Below are positions 33,826 through 42,456 of a stretch of DNA of 64,000 nt, one piece after another (the stretch's first letter is position 1; every line of letters starts with the position of its first letter). Origin of the DNA: CAVZGO01 sp963774935. GTDB lineage: Bacteria; Chloroflexota; Anaerolineae; Anaerolineales; UBA4823. Where the stretch lies: contig CAVZGO010000013.1 of assembly GCA_963774935.1 (NCBI GenBank), forward strand, positions 1 to 64,000. Reading direction: 5' to 3'. The notes under the pieces were generated by a model that was not told the origin of the DNA, did not search any database, and saw nothing but the letters and a program-made list of their open reading frames with translations. The position numbers were made by a program, and so were the translations under genes.

Positions 33826-34563
33826 ATGAGTGACGTACCTGTTCAATTGATTGTGGCAGCTTTTCAAGATGAAAAAGCCGCCAAGGCAGCTCTCAAAGGC
33901 CTCAAGCAAGCTCAGAAAGAGAAGCTGATCAAGATTGAAAATGCTGCAGTGCTTCAAAAAGATGCAAAAGGTAAGCTGCACATCAAGGAAACCGCCGACA
34001 TGGGCGGCAAAAAAGGCGCTGCCCTGGGCGGCGTTGCCGGCGCGGCGATCGGCTTAATTGCCGGACCCGCTCTGCTGGTGCCAGCAGCCGTAGGTGCCCT
34101 GGTGGGTGGTCTGAGCGCCAAGCTGCGCGACAGTGGGTTTTCCGACGCACGCCTGCAGACCCTGGGTGAAAATCTCAAGCCTGGCTCTTCGGCAATCGTG
34201 GCGGTCGTCGAACACAAATGGGTTGCAGAGGTAGAAAAAGCTCTTGCGGAAGCCGGCACGGATGCGATAACCGCCGCTTTAGGCGCTGATATCGCTGAGC
34301 AGCTTGATGCAGGGCATGAAGTCGCCTATACTGCCATTTCATCTGAGCATGGTTTTTCCGCGGCACGCGTTGCCGGTGGAGAGGATATGGTTGAGGCTGG
34401 TCAGATCAGCGTAGATGACAGCGGTGTGTATGGTGAGCGCTTTCTAGCCACGAAAGACGGCTTCGCTGTGGTGGCGATGGAATCAACGGATGAAGGCGTG
34501 ACTATCGCCGGATTGGCAGCCACCGTCGACGAGGAAAAAGAAACACCTGGTAAAGAGGCGTAA
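33826..34563 (+). CDS. DUF1269-type protein with glycine-zipper membrane segment
   Basis: A 245-residue protein. An N-terminal alpha/beta domain (VPVQLIVAAFQDEKAAKAAL) leads to a Gly/Ala-rich hydrophobic stretch (GAALGGVAGAAIGLIAGPALL, about residues 65-100), then a second domain (SSAIVAVVEHKWVAEVEKAL). This is the layout of DUF1269 proteins. The last 90 residues are acidic and may be a separate domain. ATG 33826 follows AAAGGAG. Two relatives follow at 34673 and 36096. The function of the family is unknown; membrane stress has been suggested. Confidence 0.75.
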   Translation: MSDVPVQLIVAAFQDEKAAKAALKGLKQAQKEKLIKIENAAVLQKDAKGKLHIKETADMGGKKGAALGGVAGAAIGLIAGPALLVPAAVGALVGGLSAKLRDSGFSDARLQTLGENLKPGSSAIVAVVEHKWVAEVEKALAEAGTDAITAALGADIAEQLDAGHEVAYTAISSEHGFSAARVAGGEDMVEAGQISVDDSGVYGERFLATKDGFAVVAMESTDEGVTIAGLAATVDEEKETPGKEA

Positions 34564-34672
34564 GCAAGATTGAAGCCAGGAGAAGCAATTCATCGTAATG
34601 GATGAAACTTAATCTACAAATAGATTAGCAAGATTAGAAGATCAATCTCGCAATACGAATAATGGTGAAAAA

Positions 34673-35155
34673 ATGTCCAACCTACTTGTACTGACTTTTG
34701 AAGATACGTTCCAGGCTGGTGAAGTCCTCGAAGCTCTCAAAAAACCACAGAGCCAGGGCAATCTGAAGATAGATGACGCTGCAGTCATTGTCAAGGATGA
34801 AACCGGAAAAGTAGACATTAAGAACCAGATGGACACCGGCACCAAAATGAGCGCTGTTGGTGGTGGATTGCTTGGTTTGCTCATCGCTGGTGTATTCTTC
34901 CCGCTGGCTGGACTGGCAATTGGAGCAGTCGGTGGTGGTTTGATCGGCAAAACGCTGGATTTGGGCGTGGACAAGAAGTTTGTCAAAGATGTCACTGAGA
35001 CATTGAAACCCGGTACATCAGCGCTGTTTGTCATCGGGAGCCACGGCAATCAGGATGCAGTCGCGGCTGTGTTGAGCCCCTACCACGGCACGATCTACCA
35101 GACCACTTTGCCAACTGAGGCCGTTGAAGCACTCTACGAGGCGCTCAAGAAATAA
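34673..35155 (+). CDS. DUF1269-family membrane-associated protein
   Basis: A 160-residue compact member of the same family. It starts NLLVLTFEDTFQAGEVLEAL, has a Gly-rich hydrophobic hairpin (about residues 62-100) and ends with GTSALFVIGSHGNQDAV. It has paralogous features with the protein at 33826 and lacks that protein's acidic extension. The start has only a weak ribosome-binding sequence. Confidence 0.8.
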   Translation: MSNLLVLTFEDTFQAGEVLEALKKPQSQGNLKIDDAAVIVKDETGKVDIKNQMDTGTKMSAVGGGLLGLLIAGVFFPLAGLAIGAVGGGLIGKTLDLGVDKKFVKDVTETLKPGTSALFVIGSHGNQDAVAAVLSPYHGTIYQTTLPTEAVEALYEALKK

Positions 35156-35732
35156 TTCGGGGCACCGTTTACAACAACCTCAGGGCTGCAAACCACCGCT
35201 GCGACGAAGTGGTATTTCGCAGATATTGCAATTGATCTACAGCGGTCAGACAGGCTGCCAGTTTTAGGTTTTCCTCCAGGCACCGTAACGAGTATCCGTT
35301 TTCGGTGTATAAATAGAAGCAAGGATTAAGTTGATTATGCTGCGAGACAGACGCGAGTAAAGGCATGAAGAACGCCAGCTCGGGCGATTGGGCAGCATTG
35401 CCAACCGCATGGAGGCTGGCAACTCGCGAGGACAGCAGATTGCAGCGGTCAAGAATGGACCTGATTTGGAGGTGAATGGAAATATATTAGATCACAAGTA
35501 AAACATTGGGAAAGGTCGCGATAAGGTGGCAGAAGTCTCCAAGAAGAGGTTCCGCCTGCGCGACAGCTACGGAGTTGTCAATCCAGCCAGGTCAGGACGA
35601 CGTCCTCATCTTGGTGGAGGCGGTGTGCATCGACGTGATGGTGCACGGAGGCCGGTAATGCTGCGGTCGCGAGATTGCGAGGCAATCTCACAACAAGGGT
35701 ATCAACTATCACAATTATTGGAGGATTATACG
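35156..35732. other. Intergenic stretch without a convincing gene
   Basis: This 577-base gap holds only short open frames with no recognisable homology. A frame from 35526 runs into the next gene but its first 69 codons are Arg-rich and unconserved in appearance. A hairpin GAGATTGC-GAG-GCAATCTC occurs at 35671-35689. The gap may contain decayed coding sequence, but I see no family signature. Confidence 0.5.
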
Positions 35733-36032
35733 ATGTGTTGTTTCTTCGCTTCACTGGTTTTCTTTGGTCCACGCTTAGCCTTCCTGGTCTACTGGCTGAT
35801 CGCACCACTTCGAGTGGAAACAGCGTTCAAAACGTTCAACCTGCCCTGGTTGGTAGGTCTCGCAGGCCTGATCTTTGCGCCGTGGACTGCCCTGATGTAC
35901 GTGTTGATCTTTCCGTTGAACGGCTTTGATTGGATCTGGCTCGGCTTTGGCATCATGGCTGACGTTGCCAGCTACATCGGCGGCTACCACAACCGCAAGT
36001 CGGTGCCCTATTACCCGGAAACTGCTCCCTAA
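35733..36032 (+). CDS. Small membrane protein
   Basis: A 99-residue protein with two to three hydrophobic helices (SLVFFGPRLAFLVYWLIAPL; LVGLAGLIFAPWTALMYVLI; WIWLGFGIMADVASYIGG). It has a polar tail of HNRKSVPYYPE. ATG 35733 is chosen because TTGGAGGA lies 8 bases upstream. The family is unknown. It lies between DUF1269-type genes in one orientation. Confidence 0.7.
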   Translation: MCCFFASLVFFGPRLAFLVYWLIAPLRVETAFKTFNLPWLVGLAGLIFAPWTALMYVLIFPLNGFDWIWLGFGIMADVASYIGGYHNRKSVPYYPETAP

Positions 36033-36048
36033 ACCATTTATTTTTGAT

Positions 36049-36082
36049 AGAAAGATGGACGGGCATGCCCGTCCATCTTTCT
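36049..36082. repeat. 34-bp perfect palindrome with core GGGCATGCCC
   Basis: Arms AGAAAGATGGACGGGCA form a perfect inverted repeat directly between two genes, with TTTTTGAT just before it. The core is identical to that at 33762-33789 although the outer arms differ. It could terminate in either direction or be mRNA-stabilising. Confidence 0.6.
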
Positions 36083-36095
36083 GCAAGGAGAAAAA

Positions 36096-36524
36096 ATGAT
36101 CAAACATGGACCTGTAGATGTAATTGTCCTGGCTGCTGGAGAACCGCGCTTTGATGGCGGCGTTCTGCTGGAGCTTGAGCGACAGGCTGAATCCGGAACA
36201 ATCCGGGTGCTGGATGCAATGATTCTGTTGAAAGATGAAACCGGGCGGTGCTGGTCACTGGACCTGGAAGAGCTGCCGGCAGAGCAAAAAGCAGCGGTAG
36301 GGTTTATCGAAACTGAGACGCGCGGATTGTTCGATGCTGAGGATGCCGAAACATTTTATGAAGGCATGGTGCCCGGCTCAGCAGTGGTCGCCCTGGCTAT
36401 TGAGCACACCTGGGCATTAGCCTTGGTGAATGCGATGTATCAGGCTGGCGTGGATGTGGCACTGAACTACCGCGTACCAGCGATGGTTGTCGACGAGGCA
36501 TTCGCTTCGCTCGGTGTTTATTAA
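36096..36524 (+). CDS. DUF1269/DUF6325-like soluble protein
   Basis: A 142-residue alpha/beta protein (DVIVLAAGEPRFDGGVLLEL; GSAVVALAIEHTWALALVNAM). It resembles the DUF1269 type but lacks the Gly-rich membrane hairpin. The second half mirrors residues 130-160 of the protein at 33826 (VAVVEHKWVAEVEKAL). It is preceded by AAGGAGAAAAA. It is followed 15 bases later by a SHOCT-domain gene, a frequent companion of such proteins. Confidence 0.7.
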   Translation: MIKHGPVDVIVLAAGEPRFDGGVLLELERQAESGTIRVLDAMILLKDETGRCWSLDLEELPAEQKAAVGFIETETRGLFDAEDAETFYEGMVPGSAVVALAIEHTWALALVNAMYQAGVDVALNYRVPAMVVDEAFASLGVY

Positions 36525-36539
36525 CATAAGGAGGCTGAT

Positions 36540-36845
36540 ATGCCAGGATTAATGAGAGGAATGGCTCGGACGGCTGCCGTAGTGGGCACCGCCACTGCCA
36601 CACGCAATGCTGTAAACCGCCGCCAGGCGGACAAGAATGCCCAGGCGTATGCACAGGCAACGCAAACGGCTTATGCAGAAACAGCGCCGCCGCCGCAGGA
36701 AGTAGTGTATGTTGAGTCGCCTGCAGCGCCGGCTTCAGAAGTAGATGTGATCGCCCAGCTCGAGCGCCTTGGTGCGCTCAAGGCTCAGGGCATCCTCACT
36801 GAAGAGGAGTTCAACGCCCAAAAGGCAAAGCTGCTTGGTTTGTAA
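36540..36845 (+). CDS. SHOCT-domain protein
   Basis: A 101-residue protein. The N-terminal half is basic and Ala/Gln-rich. The last 35 residues (VIAQLERLGALKAQGILTEEEF) are a SHOCT domain, a short C-terminal module thought to mediate oligomerisation. ATG 36540 follows AAGGAGG. It closes the 33-36.8 kb rightward gene group. Confidence 0.8.
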   Translation: MPGLMRGMARTAAVVGTATATRNAVNRRQADKNAQAYAQATQTAYAETAPPPQEVVYVESPAAPASEVDVIAQLERLGALKAQGILTEEEFNAQKAKLLGL

Positions 36846-37013
36846 ATTTACCTGATAAGCACATATGCTGTTGGCTTATCAAGTGATGGGCTAACCTGGT
36901 CATCTCCCTGTATAGGATAGAGATGGCTAAGTTAGCCCATCTGGTTGCCTTGAGCACTATCAATTGCACCCCGATCTGCCCTGGCGGGCAGGTTTGCTCG
37001 ATTTGGCTGCGGC

Positions 37014-37964
37014 TCAAGGGAGATAATGATCTTTGAGATACGCGATGATCTCTGCCCATGCCTGACTGGCTTCCGGAAACATAGGGGCGAATAATGGGAA
37101 GCAATACACCATACCTTTCCAGACACGCAGTGTCACGTCTACACCAGCAGCTTTGGCTTTTTCAGCGAATTGACGCGAGTCATCCAGCAGAATCTCGTGA
37201 TCACCTACCACAATGAGCATTGGTGGAAGCCTGTGCAGGTCGCCGTAAAGAGGGGAAATCCACGGGTGGGTGGGGTCATTTGAGCCAACATAATAGCCGC
37301 TCCAAACATCCCACGAGCCAAGGGTGGAGATATCCTTCTTGGCGTTTGTGCGATACGATGTCCCACTGCACTTGAGATCCGTCCAGGGTGAAAGCGCCAC
37401 CCCGGCTGCCGGAAGGGGCAGCCCCTCATCCCGGATTGCCAGCAGGCTGGCAAGGCACAACCCGCCCCCAGCAGATTCACCAACAATGATGATATTCTCC
37501 GGCAGCACTTTCTGATCCAGCAGCCAGCGGTAGGCAACCAGTGTATCCTGCATGGCAGCCGGGAAAGGGTGCTCTGGGGCAAGGCGGTAATCGTACAGCA
37601 GCGCGCCAACCCCGGTCGCCTGGACGAACTTTGCTACGTGCATGCGGTGATCCACGCAGTTGCCGGTCACATATCCGCCCCCGTGAGTGTAAAAGATGGC
37701 TTTGCCAGTGGCTGCGGGGGAATCTGCGCTGCCGGCGGGATGAATCCACTCGGCAGATAAGCCTTCTGGCAGGTCGGGTATATGAACCTGCGACACTTTC
37801 ACCTGAGGCGGGATGGCACCAAACTTTTGCGCACCTTGTTCAAACTGATTGCGCAGCTGCTCCGTTGAGGTGTTATGGGTGATTACGTCACGTTTTAACC
37901 GACCTTTTAAGAGGTGGTTGTGCTGGACGCTAAAAATAATAAAACGGCTTTTCAGGCTGGGCAT
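37014..37964 (-). CDS. Alpha/beta-hydrolase esterase (HSL family)
   Basis: A 316-residue hormone-sensitive-lipase-type esterase. FYTHGGGYVTG gives the HGGG oxyanion motif, YDYRLAPEHPFPA is the family block after it, VGESAGGGL holds the catalytic Ser, and VVGDHEILLDD carries the Asp. The catalytic His is not clear in the C-terminal part (LRVWKGMVYCF), where G-M-x-H is expected, so activity is uncertain. ATG 37964 follows GGAGAG. It is a single-gene unit separated from the ABC genes by a terminator. Confidence 0.85.
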   Translation of the reverse strand: MPSLKSRFIIFSVQHNHLLKGRLKRDVITHNTSTEQLRNQFEQGAQKFGAIPPQVKVSQVHIPDLPEGLSAEWIHPAGSADSPAATGKAIFYTHGGGYVTGNCVDHRMHVAKFVQATGVGALLYDYRLAPEHPFPAAMQDTLVAYRWLLDQKVLPENIIIVGESAGGGLCLASLLAIRDEGLPLPAAGVALSPWTDLKCSGTSYRTNAKKDISTLGSWDVWSGYYVGSNDPTHPWISPLYGDLHRLPPMLIVVGDHEILLDDSRQFAEKAKAAGVDVTLRVWKGMVYCFPLFAPMFPEASQAWAEIIAYLKDHYLP

Positions 37965-38007
37965 TGCTATCTCTCCGAATTTCTTAAACAAAAAACACTT
38001 CCACGTT

Positions 38008-38041
38008 AAAAGCGCCGGTGATTCTTCTCACTGGCGCTTTT
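38008..38041 (-). terminator. Rho-independent terminator of the ABC-2 operon
   Basis: AAAAGCGCCGGTGA (38008-38021) pairs with TCACTGGCGCTTTT (38028-38041) with one wobble and a 6-base loop. The flanking A/T tracts make it functional in either direction. It lies 25 bases past the stop of the last leftward ABC gene. Confidence 0.75.
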
Positions 38042-38065
38042 TATCTCCTGAGTCAGAGTGGGATG

Positions 38066-38860
38066 TCAGATATACAAATCTCTCTTTTGATAGAACATGT
38101 AAGCGCCAGCCATGAAAACGGCAATGATGGCGAGCGATAACAGGATAAAGGAGATCTCCAGACTCGATTCTTGCAGGATCTTAACCGGCTTGAAGTACTC
38201 AAATGGAGAAAGGTATTTCAAGAATTTCAGGTCGTTGTTCAACCCATATAGGATGGAGGCAAAATAGCTGGCCAGTAAAATCGAGATTGCAACAGCGCCA
38301 GCCCTTTTGTGCTGCTTCATTGCACAGCCAAGGAAGATACCCAGTCCCATGAAGATCATTTGCAAAAAGAACATGGACAGCATGGAAATCATTACGAAGC
38401 GGTAAAACTCGCTATCGGGGTTATAGTTTTGTGCACCGACCAGCGTGACTCCCCAGGTGACCAGCAGCAGAATGATGCAGTTCACCGCCACAGCGATCGT
38501 TTTAGCGGTTATTAATTTGCTTCTCGTGACCGGCAAGGTAAGGGAGAACTCAACCGTTTTGTCACGCTCTTCCTTAGAGATGATATCACTGCCCCACATG
38601 GCTGCAGATATAGACAGGATCAGGCTGAAATAGACGATCATGATGCCAAAAAAACCCGTCACGGTGGTCAGGTTGAATGCATTCATGCTGAGGGCATTGA
38701 TCATCGCGGGAGGCATACTGTCCATAATCGCTAATAAATCAGGATTCCCATAGAACGCGGAAAACTTTGAGAAACCGACCATGCTAAATAATACAGCGAT
38801 CAGACTCCAGATGATCAGAGATTTCAGGTTAGCGCGAAGCTCATGGAAAACGATGTTCAC
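38066..38860 (-). CDS. ABC-2 type permease
   Basis: A 264-residue protein with about six hydrophobic segments, of the ABC-2 exporter permease type. The loop SKEERDKTVEFSLTLPVTRSKLITAK (about residues 95-120; key part LPVTRSKL) is the hallmark of this class. It is last in a three-gene operon of ATPase and two permeases. The substrate is unknown; relatives export peptides, antibiotics or lipids. Confidence 0.88.
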   Translation of the reverse strand: MNIVFHELRANLKSLIIWSLIAVLFSMVGFSKFSAFYGNPDLLAIMDSMPPAMINALSMNAFNLTTVTGFFGIMIVYFSLILSISAAMWGSDIISKEERDKTVEFSLTLPVTRSKLITAKTIAVAVNCIILLLVTWGVTLVGAQNYNPDSEFYRFVMISMLSMFFLQMIFMGLGIFLGCAMKQHKRAGAVAISILLASYFASILYGLNNDLKFLKYLSPFEYFKPVKILQESSLEISFILLSLAIIAVFMAGAYMFYQKRDLYI

Positions 38861-38872
38861 TTGAGTACCTCC

Positions 38873-39682
38873 TTAGGCTGCCGAGGAAATATTGCGTCTT
38901 GCATACAACACATAGCTGCCAACCAGCGATATGATCAAGATCGCGACACTGATCAAAGGTAAAGGCATATCCCAGGCGGCATGCTTGACAATGTAGCTCG
39001 GAGCGAAGTGCTTGAAGGGAGAGATCACTTCCAGGCTCATCTCACCAATCATCTCGCCGAAGGCATTCAGGACATATAGCCCGAAGACGAGACCCATGGA
39101 AAACGGGATCACGCTGCGCACGCGCTTTACCAGTAAGGAAATCACCATCCCAGTCGTCAGGAAAAACAGTTGGAATACCAGCATGCTCCCCAACAGGGTG
39201 ACCAGATTACCGGTCTGGTATAGCTCTCCCTTGCTGAAAACGTTAACGGACAAGAAGCTGGTGATCCATACAACCGCATTGGTGATCACCAGGCAGGTGA
39301 GCGCTGCCAACAATTTACTGGTCATAATCACATTGCGGCTGACCGGTTTTGAAAGCAGAAAATCAGCAGTCCACTCGGTTTCTTCAACGGATACCAGAGC
39401 GAAACCATAATTTGCTGCCTGAATTGCCAGGCAGATCTGGACAAAGACGAATATCAGACCGAAATAGCCCAGTACAGTTGTCCAATCCATATCCACCATG
39501 CCAAAGGCAATCAGGAGCTCCTTTGGAAAACTTTTCATTATTTCTTCCACGGAGATGGTACTTGTAGCAAATGTCTGGAAGATGGACATAAATACCACGA
39601 TCAATGCAACGATGGATGCCGACCAGATCCATACGGATTTTAAATTCGACTTGAGCTCTTGCTTGTAGATATTGATATTCAT
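38873..39682 (-). CDS. ABC-2 type permease
   Basis: A 269-residue companion permease, with WTADFLLSKPVSRNVIMTSK (about residues 101-120) equivalent to the class loop of its neighbour, and about six hydrophobic segments. It is 12 bases from the second permease and 9 bases from the ATPase gene. The two permeases probably form a heterodimeric exporter. Confidence 0.88.
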   Translation of the reverse strand: MNINIYKQELKSNLKSVWIWSASIVALIVVFMSIFQTFATSTISVEEIMKSFPKELLIAFGMVDMDWTTVLGYFGLIFVFVQICLAIQAANYGFALVSVEETEWTADFLLSKPVSRNVIMTSKLLAALTCLVITNAVVWITSFLSVNVFSKGELYQTGNLVTLLGSMLVFQLFFLTTGMVISLLVKRVRSVIPFSMGLVFGLYVLNAFGEMIGEMSLEVISPFKHFAPSYIVKHAAWDMPLPLISVAILIISLVGSYVLYARRNISSAA

Positions 39683-39691
39683 CGCAGGCCT

Positions 39692-40564
39692 CTATGCATA
39701 GTAATGCATAAATATTTCTTCCAACGATAAATCTTCTATCGTCAAGTCGGAAATCTCATTGGCGCTGATCAATCGGGTAATTGCATTGATATCGCCCTTA
39801 TAATAGAAACTGATGCTGCCGTCCAACCTGGCGAGCTGGCTGACACCATCAACCAGGAAGCGATTTTCGTCGATCTCATCGGTTGTAATACGAACCTTTT
39901 TGTAATTATCCTTCTGCAGGGTCTTAATATCCTGAATATCGATAATGCTTCCCTCTTTGATGATCGCCACGCGATTGCACATCCGCTGGACTTCTCCCAG
40001 GATGTGCGATGAGAAGAATACCGTTGCACCACGTTGATGCTCCTCTCGAATTAGCGTAAAGAATTTTTGCTGCATCAACGGGTCGAGACCGGCAGTCGGC
40101 TCATCCAGGATGATAAGGCGGGGTGAATGTAAAAGCCCCTGAACGATGCCAACCTTCTTCTTGTTGCCGTACGAAAGGTCGTCGATTTTTCGCTTAAGAT
40201 CCAGCTCCATAAGATCAGCCAGCTCATTCAGGCGCTGGGTGCAATCTTTCTTATAGAAACTGGCGGAGTACTTTAGCAAATCTATTACTTTCATACCTTC
40301 GTAGTAAAAGACTTCGGAGGGTAGATAGCCGATTTCCTGGCGGATTTCTGGGCCAAATTTGATGCAGTCTTTACCAAAGATATTGGCACCGCCTTTGGTT
40401 GGATAGATCAAGGAGAGGAATAGACGGATCGTGGTGGATTTACCAGCGCCGTTGGGACCAATAAAGCCAAAGATTTCACCTTCCTCGACGTTAAACGAAA
40501 CGTCAATAATTCCGCGGGATTTTCCATAATACTTGGTCAGATTGTTGACTTCAATAATGCTCAT
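39692..40564 (-). CDS. ABC-2 exporter ATPase
   Basis: A 290-residue ATPase with Walker A GPNGAGKST, the Q-loop region QEIGYLPSE, signature LSYGNKKKVGIVQGL and Walker B LIILDEPTAGLDP. The C-terminal 70 residues form the usual extra domain of drug/antibiotic exporters. ATG 40564 follows an AGGAGAA site; the frame stays open to 40660 but without homology. It heads the operon behind an attenuator-like leader. Confidence 0.92.
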   Translation of the reverse strand: MSIIEVNNLTKYYGKSRGIIDVSFNVEEGEIFGFIGPNGAGKSTTIRLFLSLIYPTKGGANIFGKDCIKFGPEIRQEIGYLPSEVFYYEGMKVIDLLKYSASFYKKDCTQRLNELADLMELDLKRKIDDLSYGNKKKVGIVQGLLHSPRLIILDEPTAGLDPLMQQKFFTLIREEHQRGATVFFSSHILGEVQRMCNRVAIIKEGSIIDIQDIKTLQKDNYKKVRITTDEIDENRFLVDGVSQLARLDGSISFYYKGDINAITRLISANEISDLTIEDLSLEEIFMHYYA

Positions 40565-40588
40565 AACAATTCTCCTGGATAGGGATGA

Positions 40589-40612
40589 CAAAAAACAAAC
40601 CCGCGAGCGGGT
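40589..40612 (-). promoter_or_regulatory. Terminator-like attenuator in the ABC operon leader
   Basis: Read leftward, ACCCGC-TC-GCGGGT (40612-40599) is followed by TTGTTTTTTG. This is a compact rho-independent terminator lying between the predicted promoter and the ATPase start codon. It suggests antitermination control of the exporter, for example by an antibiotic-sensing leader, although no leader peptide is obvious. Confidence 0.5.
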
Positions 40613-40631
40613 CTTAATCAAAGGCTCATAT

Positions 40632-40660
40632 ACTGTATCACCCTGATCAAAGGTTGTCAA
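40632..40660 (-). promoter_or_regulatory. Promoter of the ABC-2 exporter operon
   Basis: On the minus strand TTGACA (40660-40655) and TACAGT (40637-40632) are separated by 17 bases. The predicted transcript would have a leader of about 60 bases that includes the terminator-like hairpin. The rest of the 368-base gap up to 40932 shows no gene. Confidence 0.55.
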
Positions 40661-40932
40661 TATAAATCGCTGCGGCGCAAGTCGCCACTGGAGTCAGGCG
40701 CTGATCAGGTCGCACCGAGATCAAAACTAATTCATTGCTATTCCATCCACATGGTATAATACGGATAATATATACCCAATTTGACATATAACAATCCGGC
40801 AGACCAGGGCAGCGTAACTACCTGGCGCTCAAATGTAGCCAGACTCGGCTTCAACAAATCGGGGCTCCAAGTATCCATCACGGGTATCCGCCGGGATTCG
40901 AGAATTAAAATCAACAACAAGGAGCAAATTCT

Positions 40933-41307
40933 ATGAATCGTATTACGCATTTTGAGTTTGTCACCAGTGATTTTGAAAAGACCGCAGCATTTTACCGCAC
41001 TGTGTTTGGCTGGAAAGTGGAAAAATGGGAAGGACCGGTCGACTACTGGTTGATCGATTCCGGGGACAAAACCACGGTTGGGATCAATGGTGGGTTAATG
41101 CCTGCTGGCGGGCCTTTCAGCGGAACTGTAAACACCATCGAGGTTGAAGACATCGATGCTGCCATCGCCAAAGTGAAGGCAAACGGCGGTGAGATGATCT
41201 TCGAGAAAGATGTTATCCCAGGAGTGGGCTACCTGGCATATTTCAAAGACAACGTGGGCATCATCGTCGGGCTGCACCAGCCTGCGCCAGGTGCAGGAAT
41301 GTCCTGA
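40933..41307 (+). CDS. VOC-family (glyoxalase-like) protein
   Basis: A 124-residue single VOC domain: ITHFEFVTSDFEKTAAFYRTVFGW at the N-terminus (key residues His6 and Glu8) and VPGVGYLAYFKDNVGIIVGLHQ-type C-terminal half. Such proteins may be small dioxygenases, lyases, isomerases or antibiotic-binding proteins. ATG 40933 follows AAGGAG. It is monocistronic and convergent with the channel gene. Confidence 0.85.
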   Translation: MNRITHFEFVTSDFEKTAAFYRTVFGWKVEKWEGPVDYWLIDSGDKTTVGINGGLMPAGGPFSGTVNTIEVEDIDAAIAKVKANGGEMIFEKDVIPGVGYLAYFKDNVGIIVGLHQPAPGAGMS

Positions 41308-41333
41308 GCCCAACTTCGAGGTAGAATCTGGAG

Positions 41334-42440
41334 TTATTCCAGATCGCCAAACCATTTCTCATAAATCTGATCATAGGTTCCATTTTGCCTCAGCCGCAGC
41401 AGAGCCTCGTTGAGCGGCTCGCGTAATGCGCTGTCGACAACCAGCACAATGGCATATGATTCGTCTTGAAAGATCTGTCCGACGATTTCTACCTGTCCGG
41501 CTCCCTGGTGTGCCGCATAATAAATCAGCACCGCGGAGTCGAAGACCACTGCATCCACGTCGCCCGATTTCAGCAACTGGTAAGCATCTTCAATCATCTC
41601 AACGCTGGTATATTCCAGACCTTCTTCATCAAGGTATTGAGCAGCGGTACTTCCTTCCACAGTAGCAATCCGGGCGCCGGGCAGATCATCCGGACCTTCT
41701 ATCACGCCGGTCAATTGTTGGACGGTCATCGAGGTTGTGATGGAGGCGGTAAATTGGGCAATTAAAATAATGCTGCAAAGAACCAGAAACATGGCTACCA
41801 GACGTTTCCAAACCGCATTTGGCTTCACCCGGTCACCATACTCAAACGAAGAGATCGTGGAAAATGACCACCACAGTGCCTCCCAAATGCCGGCAAGGTA
41901 GGTTTTCGGCATCTCCCTTTTGCTGCTGCGTTCGATCAGCCAGATGACATGCGCCATTACAATCAAGCTCAATAAGCCGATCCCCAATGCTTTTAGCAGG
42001 GTTGGTGAAAAAATCGCCTGAAGAATGTCCATGAACGACATATCTTGTTGAACCCCCGTCATGATGCGTAAACCAGTGTCGAAATAAGGATGAGAAAAAT
42101 CGATAATTTGTTCACGCTCAGGCGTCATGCCGATGCCAGAGATGGCAACGTCCGCCTGACCACTTCGCACTGCTTCCAACTGCCGGGCAGGGGTATTGAA
42201 CAAAGACCATTCATACTGTAAACCCAAATCCTGAGCCAATGCATCCCAGAGGTCAACGCTGAAGCCTGTCAGAGAGCCGTCATCCTGAACGATGACAAAC
42301 GGCTCCATCGGCATGGTGGCAATCTGCAGCACCCCTGGCGCTGGATCAGGAGCAGTCTGGGCAAGGGCTGGCGAGGGGTGCACCGCTGACAGCAGAAATA
42401 ACAAGTAGGGCAATACCAGGCAGCGAATAAATGGCTTCAT
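41334..42440 (-). CDS. Prokaryotic ionotropic glutamate receptor-like ligand-gated channel
   Basis: A 368-residue protein with a signal peptide (cleavage near ALAQ-T, residue 28). The split periplasmic amino-acid-binding domain (IATMPMEPFVIVQDDG to DFSHPYFDTGL, and GARIATVEGSTAAQYLDE to YEKWFGDLE) is interrupted by a helix (about 148-167), a pore loop and a second helix (about 207-230). The pore segment WWSFSTISSFEYGD corresponds to the K+ channel TVGYGD of GluR0, but the first Gly of the filter is Glu. ATG 42440 is chosen because it gives the signal peptide; the frame extends upstream without homology. It is likely an inner-membrane channel gated by an amino acid. Confidence 0.85.
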   Translation of the reverse strand: MKPFIRCLVLPYLLFLLSAVHPSPALAQTAPDPAPGVLQIATMPMEPFVIVQDDGSLTGFSVDLWDALAQDLGLQYEWSLFNTPARQLEAVRSGQADVAISGIGMTPEREQIIDFSHPYFDTGLRIMTGVQQDMSFMDILQAIFSPTLLKALGIGLLSLIVMAHVIWLIERSSKREMPKTYLAGIWEALWWSFSTISSFEYGDRVKPNAVWKRLVAMFLVLCSIILIAQFTASITTSMTVQQLTGVIEGPDDLPGARIATVEGSTAAQYLDEEGLEYTSVEMIEDAYQLLKSGDVDAVVFDSAVLIYYAAHQGAGQVEIVGQIFQDESYAIVLVVDSALREPLNEALLRLRQNGTYDQIYEKWFGDLE

Positions 42441-42456
42441 TTGACTAACCTGATGA

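Noticed and set aside
35264..35452. Minus-strand short open frame in the 577-base gap
   Set aside because: No ribosome-binding site, no family resemblance and low-quality composition; treated as non-coding.
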